NCBI GenBank assembly: GCA_035493955.1
Contig: DATJHI010000015.1
Coordinates: forward strand, 62,001 to 126,000
Source: NCED01 sp035493955
GTDB taxonomy: Bacteria > Pseudomonadota > Alphaproteobacteria > Caulobacterales > Caulobacteraceae
DNA length: 64,000 bases
Reading direction: 5' to 3'
Shown: in pieces, positions 36,358-47,711 of the stretch
How the letters are laid out: the number at the start of each line of letters is the position of its first letter
Position numbering within the stretch: position 1 is the first letter of the stretch
The notes under the pieces: generated by a model
What the model was told of the DNA's origin: nothing
Database searches by the model: none
The model's input: the letters and a program-made list of their open reading frames with translations, nothing else
Position numbers and translations under genes: made by a program

Positions 36358-37521
36358 TCATGGCGCGTGGGCCTCGGCCTCGACCTTGGCCAGGTCGGCG
36401 GGCCGTCCGGCGAACTGCTTGCGGGCCTTGTCCAGCGCCTGGGCCTGGGCCGGCTTGTCCCCGAGCACCCCATAGGCGCGCACCAGCCGCGCCCAGCCGT
36501 CAGGGTCGTCCGGCGACGCGGCCAGCCGCGCCGCCAGCCGCGCGACCATGGCGCGGATGAAGCCCGCCTGTTCCGCTCCGCCCAGGGCGGCGGGCCCGGT
36601 TCCCGACGCCGCGGCCGCGGCGGCGGCGGCGTCGGCCGCCGCCAGTTGGGTCGCACCTGCCGATCGGGCGGCTGGCGCGGGCTTCCCGGTCGCCTGGGCC
36701 ATGTCGGTCTCCAGCGCCAGACGGCGCGGATCATTCGCCGGGATATCGGCCAGCAGCGCCTTCCAGGCGGCCTCGCCGGCGGCCCTGTCGCCGTGGGTGA
36801 TCTGCGCCCGGGCCAGGAAATAGCGCGCGAGCACATTGGTCGGGTCCAGGGCCAGGGCCTTGCGGAAGGCTGCGTCGGCGTCGGGAGCCGGCTGGCCTTC
36901 TCCCGCCGCGGTCAACAGGGCCTCGCCCAGCATCATCTGCAACTCGGCCCGCGCCGGGGTCAGGGCGATGGCCTTGCGGAACGCCGTGGCCGCGGCGATG
37001 GGATCGCCGGCCGCCATTTCCGCCTGGCCCAGAAAGGCGAGGGCCTGGGGGTCCTTGGGCCGCTCGCTGGTCAACAGCCGCAGCACCGCCGCCATCTCCG
37101 GCGGACGGAGCTGGTTCGGGTTGGCCCGCCAGGCCGCCACCCGGGCCCGATAGGGCTGGTCGGGATCGCCGGGGGAACCGAGCACGCCGTACAGGGCCAG
37201 CGCCGCCAGGACCGCGACGCCGACGCCTCCCAGCACGATCAACCGCGGTCCGCGCCCGCCCGCGCTCTCCGGCGGACCCGGCCGTTCCGCCGCGGCCAGG
37301 AGACGGCGGCCGGCCTCGGCATGGGCCGCCCGCCGATCGGCCTCGCCCAGCAGCCCGCGGGCGGCGAGGTCGTCGATCTCGGCGAGCTGGCGACGGTAGA
37401 CCGGAAGGGTCGGGTCTTCGACTCCGCCGGCGGCGACCTTGGCCGCGGCCACGGCCCGCGCCACCACCAATGCGGCGGTCGCGGCGGCCAGCGCCCCCGC
37501 GACGATCCAGAAAAGCCACAT
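36358..37521 (-). CDS. ccmI: Cytochrome c maturation protein CcmI
   Basis: A 387-residue apocytochrome c chaperone. Two membrane helices (about 2-22 and 93-112) flank a cytoplasmic loop with a basic leucine-zipper-like helix (VYRRQLAEIDDLAARGLLGE). The periplasmic part is TPR-rich: RPKDPQALAFLGQAEMAAGD, AFRKAIALTPARAELQMMLG and AFRKALALDPTNVLARYFLA. ATG 37521 (MWLFWIVAG) is the family start; the upstream open frame is not coding-like. It begins the ccm operon. An Ala-rich insert sits near residue 310. Confidence 0.93.
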   Translation of the reverse strand: MWLFWIVAGALAAATAALVVARAVAAAKVAAGGVEDPTLPVYRRQLAEIDDLAARGLLGEADRRAAHAEAGRRLLAAAERPGPPESAGGRGPRLIVLGGVGVAVLAALALYGVLGSPGDPDQPYRARVAAWRANPNQLRPPEMAAVLRLLTSERPKDPQALAFLGQAEMAAGDPIAAATAFRKAIALTPARAELQMMLGEALLTAAGEGQPAPDADAAFRKALALDPTNVLARYFLARAQITHGDRAAGEAAWKALLADIPANDPRRLALETDMAQATGKPAPAARSAGATQLAAADAAAAAAAASGTGPAALGGAEQAGFIRAMVARLAARLAASPDDPDGWARLVRAYGVLGDKPAQAQALDKARKQFAGRPADLAKVEAEAHAP

Positions 37522-37591
37522 GAAGGGGCCGGCTCCGTTTTCCCGTGGTTCTGGTAGCCGGAAATCCGGGCGAAGGCGAGGCGAGGCGCGT

Positions 37592-38983
37592 CTAGGCGAC
37601 GGCGGTTCGCCGGCGAAGGATCTCCGCCGCCTTGGGCTCGCGCACCAGCCCCATGAATTCGGCGGCGATCTCGAGATAGGCGCGGATGCGGTCCCCGTCC
37701 GCGCCGTCGCCGGCATGGAGCTGTTCCAACAGCTCCTCCGCGTAATGTTCGATCTTCGGATCGAGGGTTTCGATCACCTTGGTCCGCACCGCGCCGAAGC
37801 CGCCATAATTGGCCGAGACGCGGGACTCGCACAGGAAGGCCATCAGCGCCTGGGCCTTGAGCACCGCGGCCGGGTCGGGATCGGCGGTCACCCGCGGCGA
37901 ACCCCGGCTGGTCTTGGAGCGGGCCGGCTGGGTCGGCAAGGCTGCGCTCACGGCCGCCTCGATCTCGCGCAGCCGAGCCTCGACCACAGTGGCCAAGGCC
38001 CGCTTGTGGGCGGTGAGGCGCTTTCCCCAGGGCCCTTCCTTGTTCAAGGCCAGCCACTGTTCGAATTCATGGATCACCGCCGTGGCGGCCTGGACCGAAC
38101 CGGCCTGGGCGACGCCGCCCTCGAGCCCGCGAGACAGGTCGAAACGTCTCACCTCCTCGATCCGGCGCTCAAGGTCGCCGAGCAGCCGTTCGCCGAAGCT
38201 CGCGAGCTCCGACGCCGCCAGGTAGCGGTCGCTCGGGCGATCCATCACCAGGGAGATCAGCCGCAGGATCTCGTGCGGTTGCTCGATATGGCAGAACAAT
38301 ATCTCCATGAACGGCGGGCCGGCGTCCTCGTCGATGGCGGCCGCGTCCCTGAAGGCCAGACGGATGGCGGCCGCGTGGTCGTTGTTCAGGGTCCGAATCC
38401 AGGTCGGCAAGCGCTCCAGGGCGCGGCGAGCCAAAGGCACCAGACCCAGGGAATCGGCGAACCGTTTCGGCGTGTCGCCGCCCTGGCCCTTGAGCAGGGC
38501 GATCAGGGGACGGAACGCCTCCTCGTCAGCCAGGACGCCCGCCGCGGCCCGGCTGCACAGGGCGTCGAAGATCTCCGGCGGGGAATCGTCGCCCCGCATG
38601 AGCGCGAAGGCGCGGAGGGCCTGGGCCACCTCGTCCGGGGCGGCGGTTTTCAGCGCCCGCCAGGTCATGGCGAGACTGGTGCGCGGGAAGGCCAGGCGCT
38701 GCAGGGCGTCGCGCGGCGGTGCGCACAGGGGCAGGAGGGGCGAGAACGCCATCGCCCGGACCCGTCGCTCCAGCACCTCGGCGCCGACCATCGTCTGGAT
38801 GAGCGTGAGGGCGCTATCCCCCTTGGCGCCATGGGCCAAGGCGGTTTCCAAAGTGCGGATGGCCGCGTCCGGAACCTGCTCGATCAATCGTCGGACGGCG
38901 CCAACTCTGGCTTGCGACAACTCGCCCAAGGTCGGCGGGTCTCCAGTGAGGATGCTCGATCGGGGAGGAAGCTGGGCCATCAT
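37592..38983 (-). CDS. Conserved-looking helical protein of unknown function
   Basis: A 463-residue protein I do not recognise. It has no signal peptide or membrane segment, is predicted almost wholly alpha-helical, and contains a Ser/Arg/Pro linker near residue 360 (PARSKTSRGSPRV). Recurring segments such as LTLIQTMVGAEVLERRVRA, AFRPLIALLKGQGGD and ILRLISLVMDRPSDRYLAAS resemble helical repeat folds. It lies 26 bases upstream of nothing on its own strand except the two-component genes that end at 39010, so it may be at the end of that operon. Start ATGATG at 38983 is preceded by GGGTTAACC with no clear ribosome site. Confidence 0.75.
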   Translation of the reverse strand: MMAQLPPRSSILTGDPPTLGELSQARVGAVRRLIEQVPDAAIRTLETALAHGAKGDSALTLIQTMVGAEVLERRVRAMAFSPLLPLCAPPRDALQRLAFPRTSLAMTWRALKTAAPDEVAQALRAFALMRGDDSPPEIFDALCSRAAAGVLADEEAFRPLIALLKGQGGDTPKRFADSLGLVPLARRALERLPTWIRTLNNDHAAAIRLAFRDAAAIDEDAGPPFMEILFCHIEQPHEILRLISLVMDRPSDRYLAASELASFGERLLGDLERRIEEVRRFDLSRGLEGGVAQAGSVQAATAVIHEFEQWLALNKEGPWGKRLTAHKRALATVVEARLREIEAAVSAALPTQPARSKTSRGSPRVTADPDPAAVLKAQALMAFLCESRVSANYGGFGAVRTKVIETLDPKIEHYAEELLEQLHAGDGADGDRIRAYLEIAAEFMGLVREPKAAEILRRRTAVA

Positions 38984-39009
38984 GGTTAACCCTTCGCGAA
39001 GACCCAGCC

Positions 39010-40431
39010 TCAGAGTTCCGCCCGTGGAAGCTCCAGCACCACCTTGAGGCCCCCCATCGTCGAATGGGAAAGGCTGAGGGCGCCGCCGTAGGCGCGGGCC
39101 AGTTCATCCACGATCGACAGGCCGAGCCCTGATCCGGGGGCGTTTTCATCGAGCCGCTCTCCCCGCTTCAGCACCGCCTCCCTTTGGTCGGGCGGCAGTC
39201 CCGGTCCGTCGTCCTCGACCGTCAGCCGCAGGCGGCGGGAATCCTCAGGCGAGGCTTCGGCCACGGCCCGCACTCGCCCTCTGCTCCACTTGCAGGCGTT
39301 TTCCAGCACATTGCCGGCGATCTCGAGCAGATCCTGGCGTTCACCGGCGAAATCCAGGTCGTCGGGGGCGTCCCAGTCGATGGCGACCTTGTCGCGGAAG
39401 ACCCGTTCGAGCGTGCGCGACAATTCGTCCAGCATCTCGGCGACCGAAGTGCGCTCGCCCGAACCGCCGCTGCGCGCGGCGGCGCGGGCCCGTCTCAGGT
39501 GGTGTTCGACGTGACCGCGCATGGCCTGGGCTTGGCGGGTCACCACGTCGGCCAGGGGGCCGGGGGTCGCTTCGGCCTCGGTCAGCATCACCGAAAGCGG
39601 CGTCTTCAGCGCATGGGCCAGATTGCCGACGTGGGTCCGCTGCCGCTCCACGACCTCCCGATTGTGATCGAGAAGGGCGTTCAGTTCTCCGGCCAAAGGC
39701 GCCAGCTCGGAAGGGTAGGCCCGGCTGAGCCGCAGCGCCCTGCCCTGGCGCACCGCGGCGATTTCCCGACCCATGGCGAACAGGGGACCCAGGCCGATGC
39801 GGACCTGCAGGAACACCGCCGCGGCCAGACCGGCGCCGAGCAGCACAAGGGTGATCGCCGTGACCGTGGCGAATCCCCTGACCTGCCGGTCGATCGGACT
39901 GCGGTCCTCGGCCGCCATGAAGATCACCGGCGCCGTCCGCCCAGGCAATTGGGCGGAGGTGGCGAGCGCCCGCAGAGACTCGTCCGCCGGGCCGCGGACA
40001 TTGTAGTGGATGGTGACCCCGTTCGTCCGCCTGAGCTTGGCGACGCCGGCGGCCGGCGCGTTGAGGGCGGAATCCCACAAGGACCGCGAGCGGCTGGTGG
40101 CGACGAGATGGCCGTTGGGGGCGATTTCAGCGATCTGCCAATATTTTCCGGAATAGGCCCGCAGCGCCCGCGCGTCGGTGAGCGGGGGGGCCGTCACCTT
40201 GCCGTCCTCGACGGTCGAACCGGCGTAGAGCGCCTCGGACGTGTCGGCCAAGGTCTGGTCGAACCGGCTGATCGCCGCCTGATTGAACAGCAGGGACAGG
40301 GCCACTCCGGCGACGATCAGCAGCGCGAAGCACCAGCCGAGGGCCAGCCAGATCAGCCGACGGGCCAGGGAGGGGCGACCCAGCAGCGCGCTCGCCTCCG
40401 ACGCCCGCCTGATGAGGCCCCCGGCGTCCAC
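39010..40431 (-). CDS. Two-component sensor histidine kinase
   Basis: A 473-residue membrane kinase. Two membrane helices (about 27-49 and 188-210) bracket a periplasmic sensor of about 140 residues. A HAMP-like linker leads to the H-box NLAHALKTPLSVMLTEAE with His273, the N-box LENACKWSRG, and G-boxes VEDDGPGLP and GSGLGLSIVDELA. The start is GTG. It begins seven bases after the stop of the OmpR-type regulator gene, its presumed partner. The arrangement PepSY protein, regulator, kinase resembles PhoPQ/Feu-like systems; the signal is unknown. Confidence 0.93.
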   Translation of the reverse strand: MDAGGLIRRASEASALLGRPSLARRLIWLALGWCFALLIVAGVALSLLFNQAAISRFDQTLADTSEALYAGSTVEDGKVTAPPLTDARALRAYSGKYWQIAEIAPNGHLVATSRSRSLWDSALNAPAAGVAKLRRTNGVTIHYNVRGPADESLRALATSAQLPGRTAPVIFMAAEDRSPIDRQVRGFATVTAITLVLLGAGLAAAVFLQVRIGLGPLFAMGREIAAVRQGRALRLSRAYPSELAPLAGELNALLDHNREVVERQRTHVGNLAHALKTPLSVMLTEAEATPGPLADVVTRQAQAMRGHVEHHLRRARAAARSGGSGERTSVAEMLDELSRTLERVFRDKVAIDWDAPDDLDFAGERQDLLEIAGNVLENACKWSRGRVRAVAEASPEDSRRLRLTVEDDGPGLPPDQREAVLKRGERLDENAPGSGLGLSIVDELARAYGGALSLSHSTMGGLKVVLELPRAEL

Positions 40432-40438
40432 CGCCCGC

Positions 40439-41119
40439 TCAGGCCTCGACCGGTTCGCCCGCGAGCGGCGCCAGCCGGTAGCCCAGGCCGCGCACGGTCT
40501 CGATCCGGTCCGGACCGATCTTCTTGCGGAGGCGGCCGATGAACACCTCGATGGTGTTGGAGTCGCGGTCGAAGTCCTGGTCGTACAGGTGCTCCACCAG
40601 TTCAGTGCGGCTGATCACCCGGCCCTGGTGCAGCATCAGATAGTGCAGCAGCCGGTATTCCAGCGAGGTCATGCGCACGGGCTCGCCGTTGACCGAGGCC
40701 CTGGCCGCGCGCGGGTCGAGCCGCAGGCCGCCGCAGGACAGGGCCGGGGCCGAATGGCCGGCGGCCCGACGGACCAGGGCCCGCAGCCGGGCCAGCAGCT
40801 CCTCGGTGTGGAACGGCTTGGTCAGATAGTCGTCGGCGCCGGCGTCGAAGCCGGCCACCTTCTCGCTCCAGGCGCCCCGCGCGGTCAGGATCAGCACCGG
40901 AACGCTCATGCCCTCCTTGCGCCAGCGCTCCAGCACCGACACCCCGTCGATCTTGGGCAGGCCCAGGTCCAGGACGATGGCGTCATAGGGCTCGGTGTCG
41001 CCGAGGAACTGGGCCTCCTCGCCATCCGGCGCATGGTCCACCGCATAGCCGGCGTCGGTCAGGGACTGTTTCAGCTGGCGCGACAGGTCGGCGTCGTCTT
41101 CCACAAGAAGGATGCGCAT
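40439..41119 (-). CDS. OmpR/PhoB-family response regulator
   Basis: A 226-residue regulator. The receiver domain has Asp8-Asp9, phosphoacceptor Asp51 (AIVLDLGLPKIDG), Thr79 and Lys101 (YLTKPF). The C-terminal winged helix is of the OmpR type (MTSLEYRLLHYLMLHQGRVI, then SRTELVEHLYDQDFDRDSNT and VFIGRLRKKIG). It should bind direct repeats near target promoters when phosphorylated by the kinase encoded seven bases downstream. The PepSY gene precedes it by 24 bases. Confidence 0.95.
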   Translation of the reverse strand: MRILLVEDDADLSRQLKQSLTDAGYAVDHAPDGEEAQFLGDTEPYDAIVLDLGLPKIDGVSVLERWRKEGMSVPVLILTARGAWSEKVAGFDAGADDYLTKPFHTEELLARLRALVRRAAGHSAPALSCGGLRLDPRAARASVNGEPVRMTSLEYRLLHYLMLHQGRVISRTELVEHLYDQDFDRDSNTIEVFIGRLRKKIGPDRIETVRGLGYRLAPLAGEPVEA

Positions 41120-41143
41120 CGGATCTACGTCCTTGTTTCGGGT

Positions 41144-41473
41144 CTAGCCGCCGCCGGCGCTGAGAATGGCACCGCTCTTGGCGTCGACGAGGTAGTCGAT
41201 GCGCCGGCCGTCGGCGGCGGCCCAGCGCACCCGGTAGACCTGGCGGCCGCCGGCGGTCTCCAGCCCCGCGTCGAGCTGGCGACCCGGGGTCATCCGCCGG
41301 ATGATTTCGATCACCTGGGCCAGGGACACGTTGCCCTGCTGCACCCCACGGCGGGCCTCGTTCTGCTGTTCGCGCCAGCCTGCCCCCAGGGAGTCGTTCT
41401 GCTGCGCGGCCGCACCGAACGGCGCGGCGACCGCGAACATCGCGAAGACGATGGCGAGGAAACTTGCCTTCAT
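41144..41473 (-). CDS. Small periplasmic PepSY domain protein
   Basis: A 109-residue exported protein: signal peptide MKASFLAIVFAMFAVAAPFG with cleavage near GAAAQQ, then a single PepSY domain (SLAQVIEIIRRMTPGRQLDA, GGRQVYRVRWAAADGRRIDY, LVDAKSGAILSAGGG). PepSY domains are thought to restrain proteases or sense envelope state. Its place as first gene of a regulator-kinase operon suggests it tunes or reports to that system. ATG 41473 is preceded by AGAGGGGACC; the upstream open frame is not coding-like. Confidence 0.9.
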   Translation of the reverse strand: MKASFLAIVFAMFAVAAPFGAAAQQNDSLGAGWREQQNEARRGVQQGNVSLAQVIEIIRRMTPGRQLDAGLETAGGRQVYRVRWAAADGRRIDYLVDAKSGAILSAGGG

Positions 41474-41549
41474 GGTCCCCTCTTTGGACGCCCGGGGCTG
41501 AATAGCGCCTGAACGGACCGATCCCACCCGTTCCACCCGCGACGACCCG

Positions 41550-42473
41550 TCACCGGCGCCGGGGAGTATAGGACCTTTCCGCACGCCAGCGCTCGGCAAA
41601 GCGTTCGAGTTCCGGACCGGGCGGTTCGGGCAGCATCACCACGAGCCGGGCGAACAGGTCGCCCCGCTTGTGGGTGGCCGGGTCGATGGCGCCGCGGCCC
41701 TTCAGCCGCATGGTCGAACCGGAGTTCGAACCCTTGGGCACCGTCAGGCTGACCACCCCGTCTGGGGTGGGGGCGTCGACCTTGGCGCCGAGCACCGCGT
41801 CGGGGACCGAGACCGGCAGGTCCATGTGCAGGTCCGCGCCCTCGCGGCGGAACACCGGGTGCGGCCGGACCACCAGCTCCACCAATACGTCCCCAGCCTG
41901 TCCGTTGCGACCCGGCTGGCCCTGGCCCTTGAGGCGGAGCACCTGACCCTCGGCCGCGCCCTTGGGAATGGTCACATCGAGGGTGCGCCCGTCCGAGAAG
42001 GCGATGCGTTTGACCCCGCCGCGGATCGATTCCTCCAGCTCGATCTCCACCCGCGCGCGCACGTCCGCACCCTTGGCGCTGAAGCCGCGGCCCGCCTGTC
42101 GGAAGCCCCCGCGGGCCCCGAACACCTCGCCCAGGATATCCTCGAAGTCGGGTTCCTCGAACCGGCCCCCGCGGGGCCCGCCTCCGGGATAGCCGCGGAA
42201 TGGACCGCCGCCGCCCCCTCCGCCACCGCCGAAGCCGCGTGCGGTCTCGCGGCCGTCGGCGTCGAGCTCGCCGCGATCGTATTTGGCCTTCTTTTCCGGA
42301 TCGCCCAGGATGTCGAAGGCCCCCGTGACCCTCTTGAACCGCTCCTCCGACGCCTTGTCGCCGGGGTTTCGGTCGGGGTGCAGCTCCTTGGCCAGCTTGC
42401 GGAACGCCTTGCGGATGTCGTCCGCGCCCGCACTCCGGGAGACGCCCAGCTCGGCATACGGATCCTGCGCCAA
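41550..42473 (-). CDS. DnaJ C-terminal domain protein (CbpA-like, no zinc finger)
   Basis: A 307-residue J-domain co-chaperone. The J-domain (1-68) has the HPD motif at 32-34 (KELHPDRNPGD). A Gly-rich linker (GFGGGGGGGGGPFRGYPGGG) precedes two substrate-binding beta domains (EESIRGGVKRIAFSDG, VTIPKGAAEGQVLRLKGQGQ, GDLFARLVVMLPE). The four CXXCXGXG zinc repeats of DnaJ are absent, so it is of the CbpA/type B class. It should stimulate DnaK. The start is TTG 42473 with GGGGTAG upstream. Confidence 0.93.
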   Translation of the reverse strand: MAQDPYAELGVSRSAGADDIRKAFRKLAKELHPDRNPGDKASEERFKRVTGAFDILGDPEKKAKYDRGELDADGRETARGFGGGGGGGGGPFRGYPGGGPRGGRFEEPDFEDILGEVFGARGGFRQAGRGFSAKGADVRARVEIELEESIRGGVKRIAFSDGRTLDVTIPKGAAEGQVLRLKGQGQPGRNGQAGDVLVELVVRPHPVFRREGADLHMDLPVSVPDAVLGAKVDAPTPDGVVSLTVPKGSNSGSTMRLKGRGAIDPATHKRGDLFARLVVMLPEPPGPELERFAERWRAERSYTPRRR

Positions 42474-42589
42474 AAACTACCCCCGAAAAAAGCTTTGGGC
42501 GGGTACGCCCGGGACCATGATGAGAGCCATCAATTAAGCCATTGCCGTCCGCTGACAAGGCTTCCTGTTGCAAAAATACAACAAAGCCG

Positions 42590-43054
42590 TCAGTCCTCCT
42601 GCGGCTCCGTCATCAGGTCCGCGGCCGGAAAGTCCAGCGCGTCCTCGACATTGTCCAGGCTGCTTTCGGATATGGTCTGGCCCCGCATGCTGATCCCGGC
42701 CCGATGCACGCTTTCCGGGTCCCCGCTGACCAGGGGGTGCCAGCTGGCCAGGCCCCGTCCCTCGTGCAGGCGGCGATAGGCGCATGAAGGCGGCATCCAG
42801 GTCAGGTCTTCGACATTGCCGGCCGTCAGCTTGATGCAGTCGGGGACATAGCGCCGGCGCCGGGCGTAGTTGGAACAGCGGCAGGTGGCGTCGTCGAACA
42901 GGCGGCAGGCCACCCGGGTCGGGACCACCTCGCCGGTGTCCTCGTCCTCGAACCGGACCAGGCAGCAGCGTCCGCACCCGTCGCAGAGGCTTTCCCACTC
43001 GACGGGGTCCATCTGGTCGAGCCGCTTCACTTCCCAGAAGGGCCTGTCGCTCAT
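42590..43054 (-). CDS. YcgN/UPF0260 Cys-rich protein
   Basis: A 154-residue protein of the UPF0260 (YcgN) family. Conserved cysteines appear as CDGCGRCCLVRF, VACRLFDDATCRCSNYARR, YVPDCIKLTAG and PSCAYRRLHEG, consistent with metal or Fe-S binding in a zinc/iron-chelating CxxCxxCC-type domain. The segment ASWHPLVSGDPESVHRAGIS is also family-typical. Function is not known. It diverges from the PBP gene with 36 bases between, and a TATATA element sits six bases before its ATG. Confidence 0.9.
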   Translation of the reverse strand: MSDRPFWEVKRLDQMDPVEWESLCDGCGRCCLVRFEDEDTGEVVPTRVACRLFDDATCRCSNYARRRRYVPDCIKLTAGNVEDLTWMPPSCAYRRLHEGRGLASWHPLVSGDPESVHRAGISMRGQTISESSLDNVEDALDFPAADLMTEPQED

Positions 43055-43060
43055 CCTGGC

Positions 43061-43066
43061 TATATA
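43061..43066 (-). promoter_or_regulatory. Candidate -10 element for the YcgN-type gene
   Basis: TATATA on the minus strand, then GCCAGG, then ATG. The spacing equals that before uvrC and would put the transcription start at or next to the start codon. Unlike uvrC the spacer contains AGG, a weak ribosome site. The divergent PBP gene starts only 24 bases beyond this element, so its promoter must overlap the YcgN coding region or this same short gap. Confidence 0.4.
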
Positions 43067-43090
43067 GGCTGCTCCCGCCCCCACCGCGAC

Positions 43091-45063
43091 GTGGAACCGA
43101 CCCAAGCCTTGCCAGACCCTGAGCCGCCCCTCGCCAAAACCATCCGGGCCGACCTGAGCCACATCAGCGCGCAGCGTCGGAGCGCGCGGATCGCAGCCGG
43201 CGCCACCCTTGGCGTCGCCGCCGCCTTGGTCGTCGCCCTGATCGGCGTATGGATCTGGCGGCTGGCGCTGGCCGACCTGCCGGCAGCGCCCGACCAGGCG
43301 GCGCTCTGGCGGATCAACCAGCCGCCCAGCATCCGGTTCGAGGACGTCGGCGGCCGGGACATCGGCTGGCGCGGCCCGGCCCGGGGCGAAGTGCTGAAGC
43401 TGTCCGACCTGCCCCCCTATGTTCCCCGCGCCTTCCTCGCCGCCGAAGACCGGCGGTTCTACAGCCACTTCGGGATCGACCTGATCGGCATCGCCCGCGC
43501 CGCCCGCGCCGACCTCCAGGCCCGCCGGGTAGTGGAAGGCGGCTCCACCGTGACCCAGCAGATCGCCCGCACCCTGTTCCTGACGCCCGACCAGACCCTG
43601 CGCCGCAAGATCCAGGAGGCGGTGCTGGCCGTCGAGATCGAGCGGCGGATGGGCAAGGACGAGGTGCTGAAACTCTACCTCAACCGCATCTATTTCGGAG
43701 GCGGCTCCTACGGCATCGAGGCTGCGGCCCAGAGCTATTTCGGCAAGCCCGCCCGCGCCCTGACCCTCGCCGAAGCCGCCATCCTGGCCGCCCTGCCTAA
43801 GGCTCCCACCCGGCTCGATCCAAGCAACAACTTCCAGGCCGCCCTTGCGCGGTCGCACCTGGTGCTGGCGCGGATGCAGGCGGAAGGGTGGATCACGGCG
43901 CAAGAGCGGGCCCGCGCCGTCGCCGCCCCGCCGACCCTGGTCCCCGACGATCCCAACGAAGGCGTGTTCGGCTATGTGCTGGACTTCGCCGCCCCGCGGG
44001 CGCGCGAACTGGCTCCGCCGAACCAGCCCGCCCTGGTGGTGCGCCTCTCCGTCGACGCCCGCCTTCAGGCCGAGGCCGTCGCCGCCATCGGCGACGCGGT
44101 CAGGGCCAATGCGAACCGGGGCGCCACCCAGGGCGCCCTGGTGGCCCTGGGACCAGAGGGCGCGATCCGGGCCCTGGTCGGCGGCGTCGACCATCGCGAC
44201 TCGGCCTTCAACCGGGCGGTCCAGGCGCAGCGCCAGCCGGGCTCGGCCTTCAAACCCTTCGTCTATGCGGCGGCGCTGGAAGCTGGGCTGACGCCCCGGA
44301 CCGTGCGCACCGACGCCCCGGTCCGGTTCGGGGACTGGGCGCCCCAGAACGCCACCCGCGGCTATGCCGGCGAGGTGACCCTGAGCGACGCCCTCGCCCG
44401 CTCGATCAACACCATCTCGGCCAAGCTGACCAAGGAGGTCGGCCCGGAGAAGGTCGCCGCCACCGCCCGCCGGTTCGGCCTCGTCGACATTCCCCCGAAA
44501 CCCAGCCTGTCGGTGGCCCTGGGCAGCTATGAAACCAGCCTGATCCACCTGGCCGAGGGCTATCAGGTGTTCCAGCAGGGAGGGCGTCGATCCTTTCCCT
44601 ATCTGATCGAATCGATCTCCACCCCCGATGGCCGGCCGATCTACCGGCGGACCGGAAGCGCGCCGGCGCCGGTTTACCCGGAGGCTCTGAACGGGCAGAT
44701 GGTGGCGATGATGCAGGGCGTGATCAACAAGGGCACCGGAAAGCGCGCCGCCTTCGGGCGGCCCGCAGCCGGCAAGACCGGCACCAACCAGGACAACCGC
44801 GACGCCTGGTTCATGGGGTTCACCCCAGACCTGGTGGCCGGGGTGTGGATCGGCGACGACCGCAACCGGCCGATGCACGACGTCAGCGGGGGGGAACTGG
44901 CCGCGGAGACCTGGCGGCGCTTCATGGTCGCCGCCCACGAGGGCCTGCCCGTCCGCGACTTTGGGACCGCCCCGGCCGACCTGGCCGGCCAAGACGCCCG
45001 CGACGCCTTCTACCGGGACCTGGCGGCGGAGTTCACCCGGACCGAAGCGCTCGGCGCCAACCC

Positions 45064-45067
<4 letters not shown>
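43091..45067 (+). CDS. Class A penicillin-binding protein (PBP1A family)
   Basis: A 658-residue bifunctional peptidoglycan synthase. A cytoplasmic tail and one membrane helix (about 36-60) precede the glycosyltransferase domain with catalytic Glu119 (FLAAEDRRFYSHFGID), GGSTVTQQIARTL and KLYLNRIYFGGGSYGIEAAA. The transpeptidase domain has Ser385-x-x-Lys388 (QPGSAFKPF), SIN at 438-440 and the KTGT box at 562. It is shorter than E. coli PBP1A because the OB/ODD insert is lacking. The start is GTG 43091; no ATG keeps the helix intact. Its stop overlaps the ATG of the ABC-F gene. Confidence 0.94.
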
Positions 45068-46859
<1,792 letters not shown>

Positions 46860-46863
<4 letters not shown>

Positions 46864-47684
46864 CGCCGCTTGAACACGGCGATGGCCTGGCGGCACGCCG
46901 TGCGGCCAGCCTGACGGTAGTCGAGCAGTTCGAACCCCGGCCCGGCCAAGTCGGCCAGCCGCTCGATGGTGGCGTAGGCGGCCAGCCGGTTGGAGCCCTC
47001 CATCCGGTCGACCTCGACCGCGTAACCGGTCTGCGCCAACCGTTCCCGCACGGTCGGCCCGCCGCGCACCGCCAGGGCCGCGGTCGGGTGATGCTCGTCG
47101 TGGAAGCTGACCAGCAGCACCCCGCCCGGTTCGAACACCCGGGCCAGGTCGGCGAACCAGCGCGCCGTGGTGTCCTCGCGCAGGTGCGTCACCACCGAAC
47201 AGGCGTAGCCCAGGTCGAAGGCCGCGGCGCCGAACGGCAGGGCCTGGCCGATACGGATCGCCGCCCACCGCCCCGGCAGGTTGCGGCGGCACCACTCCAC
47301 CATCGGCCTATTGATGTCGACGCCGGTCACCTTGTCGTCGCCGCCGCGCCGGATCGTCAGCCGCGCCAGCCGGCCGCAACCGCAGCCTATGTCGAGGATG
47401 GCGCGGGCGCCGACGAAGGTTTTGCCCTGCTCGGCCAGCACCGCCTCGAACTCGTCGAGATGGGCCTTGCCGCTCTCCAGGAAATCGTCGGGCGAGGCCG
47501 TGCCTATCACCATCACCCGCATCAGGGCCGGTGGCAGTGGCAGGCCGTCATGGACGGCGGGACCCTTTGGTGCGGCCCGGGCCATTTGTTGCTCTTGTAA
47601 CCGGTACAGCAGATCGGGTACCCCGAGCGCCCAGCTGACGCGGCGGACGATGCGCCTGAGGGCGGAGACCTGGGGCTCGCTCAT
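46860..47684 (-). CDS. Class I SAM-dependent methyltransferase
   Basis: A 274-residue protein with the Rossmann methyltransferase core: motif I ILDIGCGCGRLARLTIRRGG (about 95-114), the acidic GVDINRPMVEWC, and FDLGYACSVVTHLREDTTAR with FEPGGVLLVSFHDEHHP. A helical N-terminal region of about 60 residues precedes the core. The substrate is unknown. The start is ATG 47684 with GAGG just upstream; a candidate promoter and two hairpins lie in the preceding 170 bases. Confidence 0.87.
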
Positions 47685-47711
47685 AGCCTCTAGACTCCTG
47701 TGGAAAAGGCA

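Noticed and set aside
43055..44992. Extended open frame upstream of the YcgN-type protein, antisense to the PBP
   Set aside because: The YcgN family start is ATG 43054; everything upstream mirrors the PBP coding sequence and has no family similarity.
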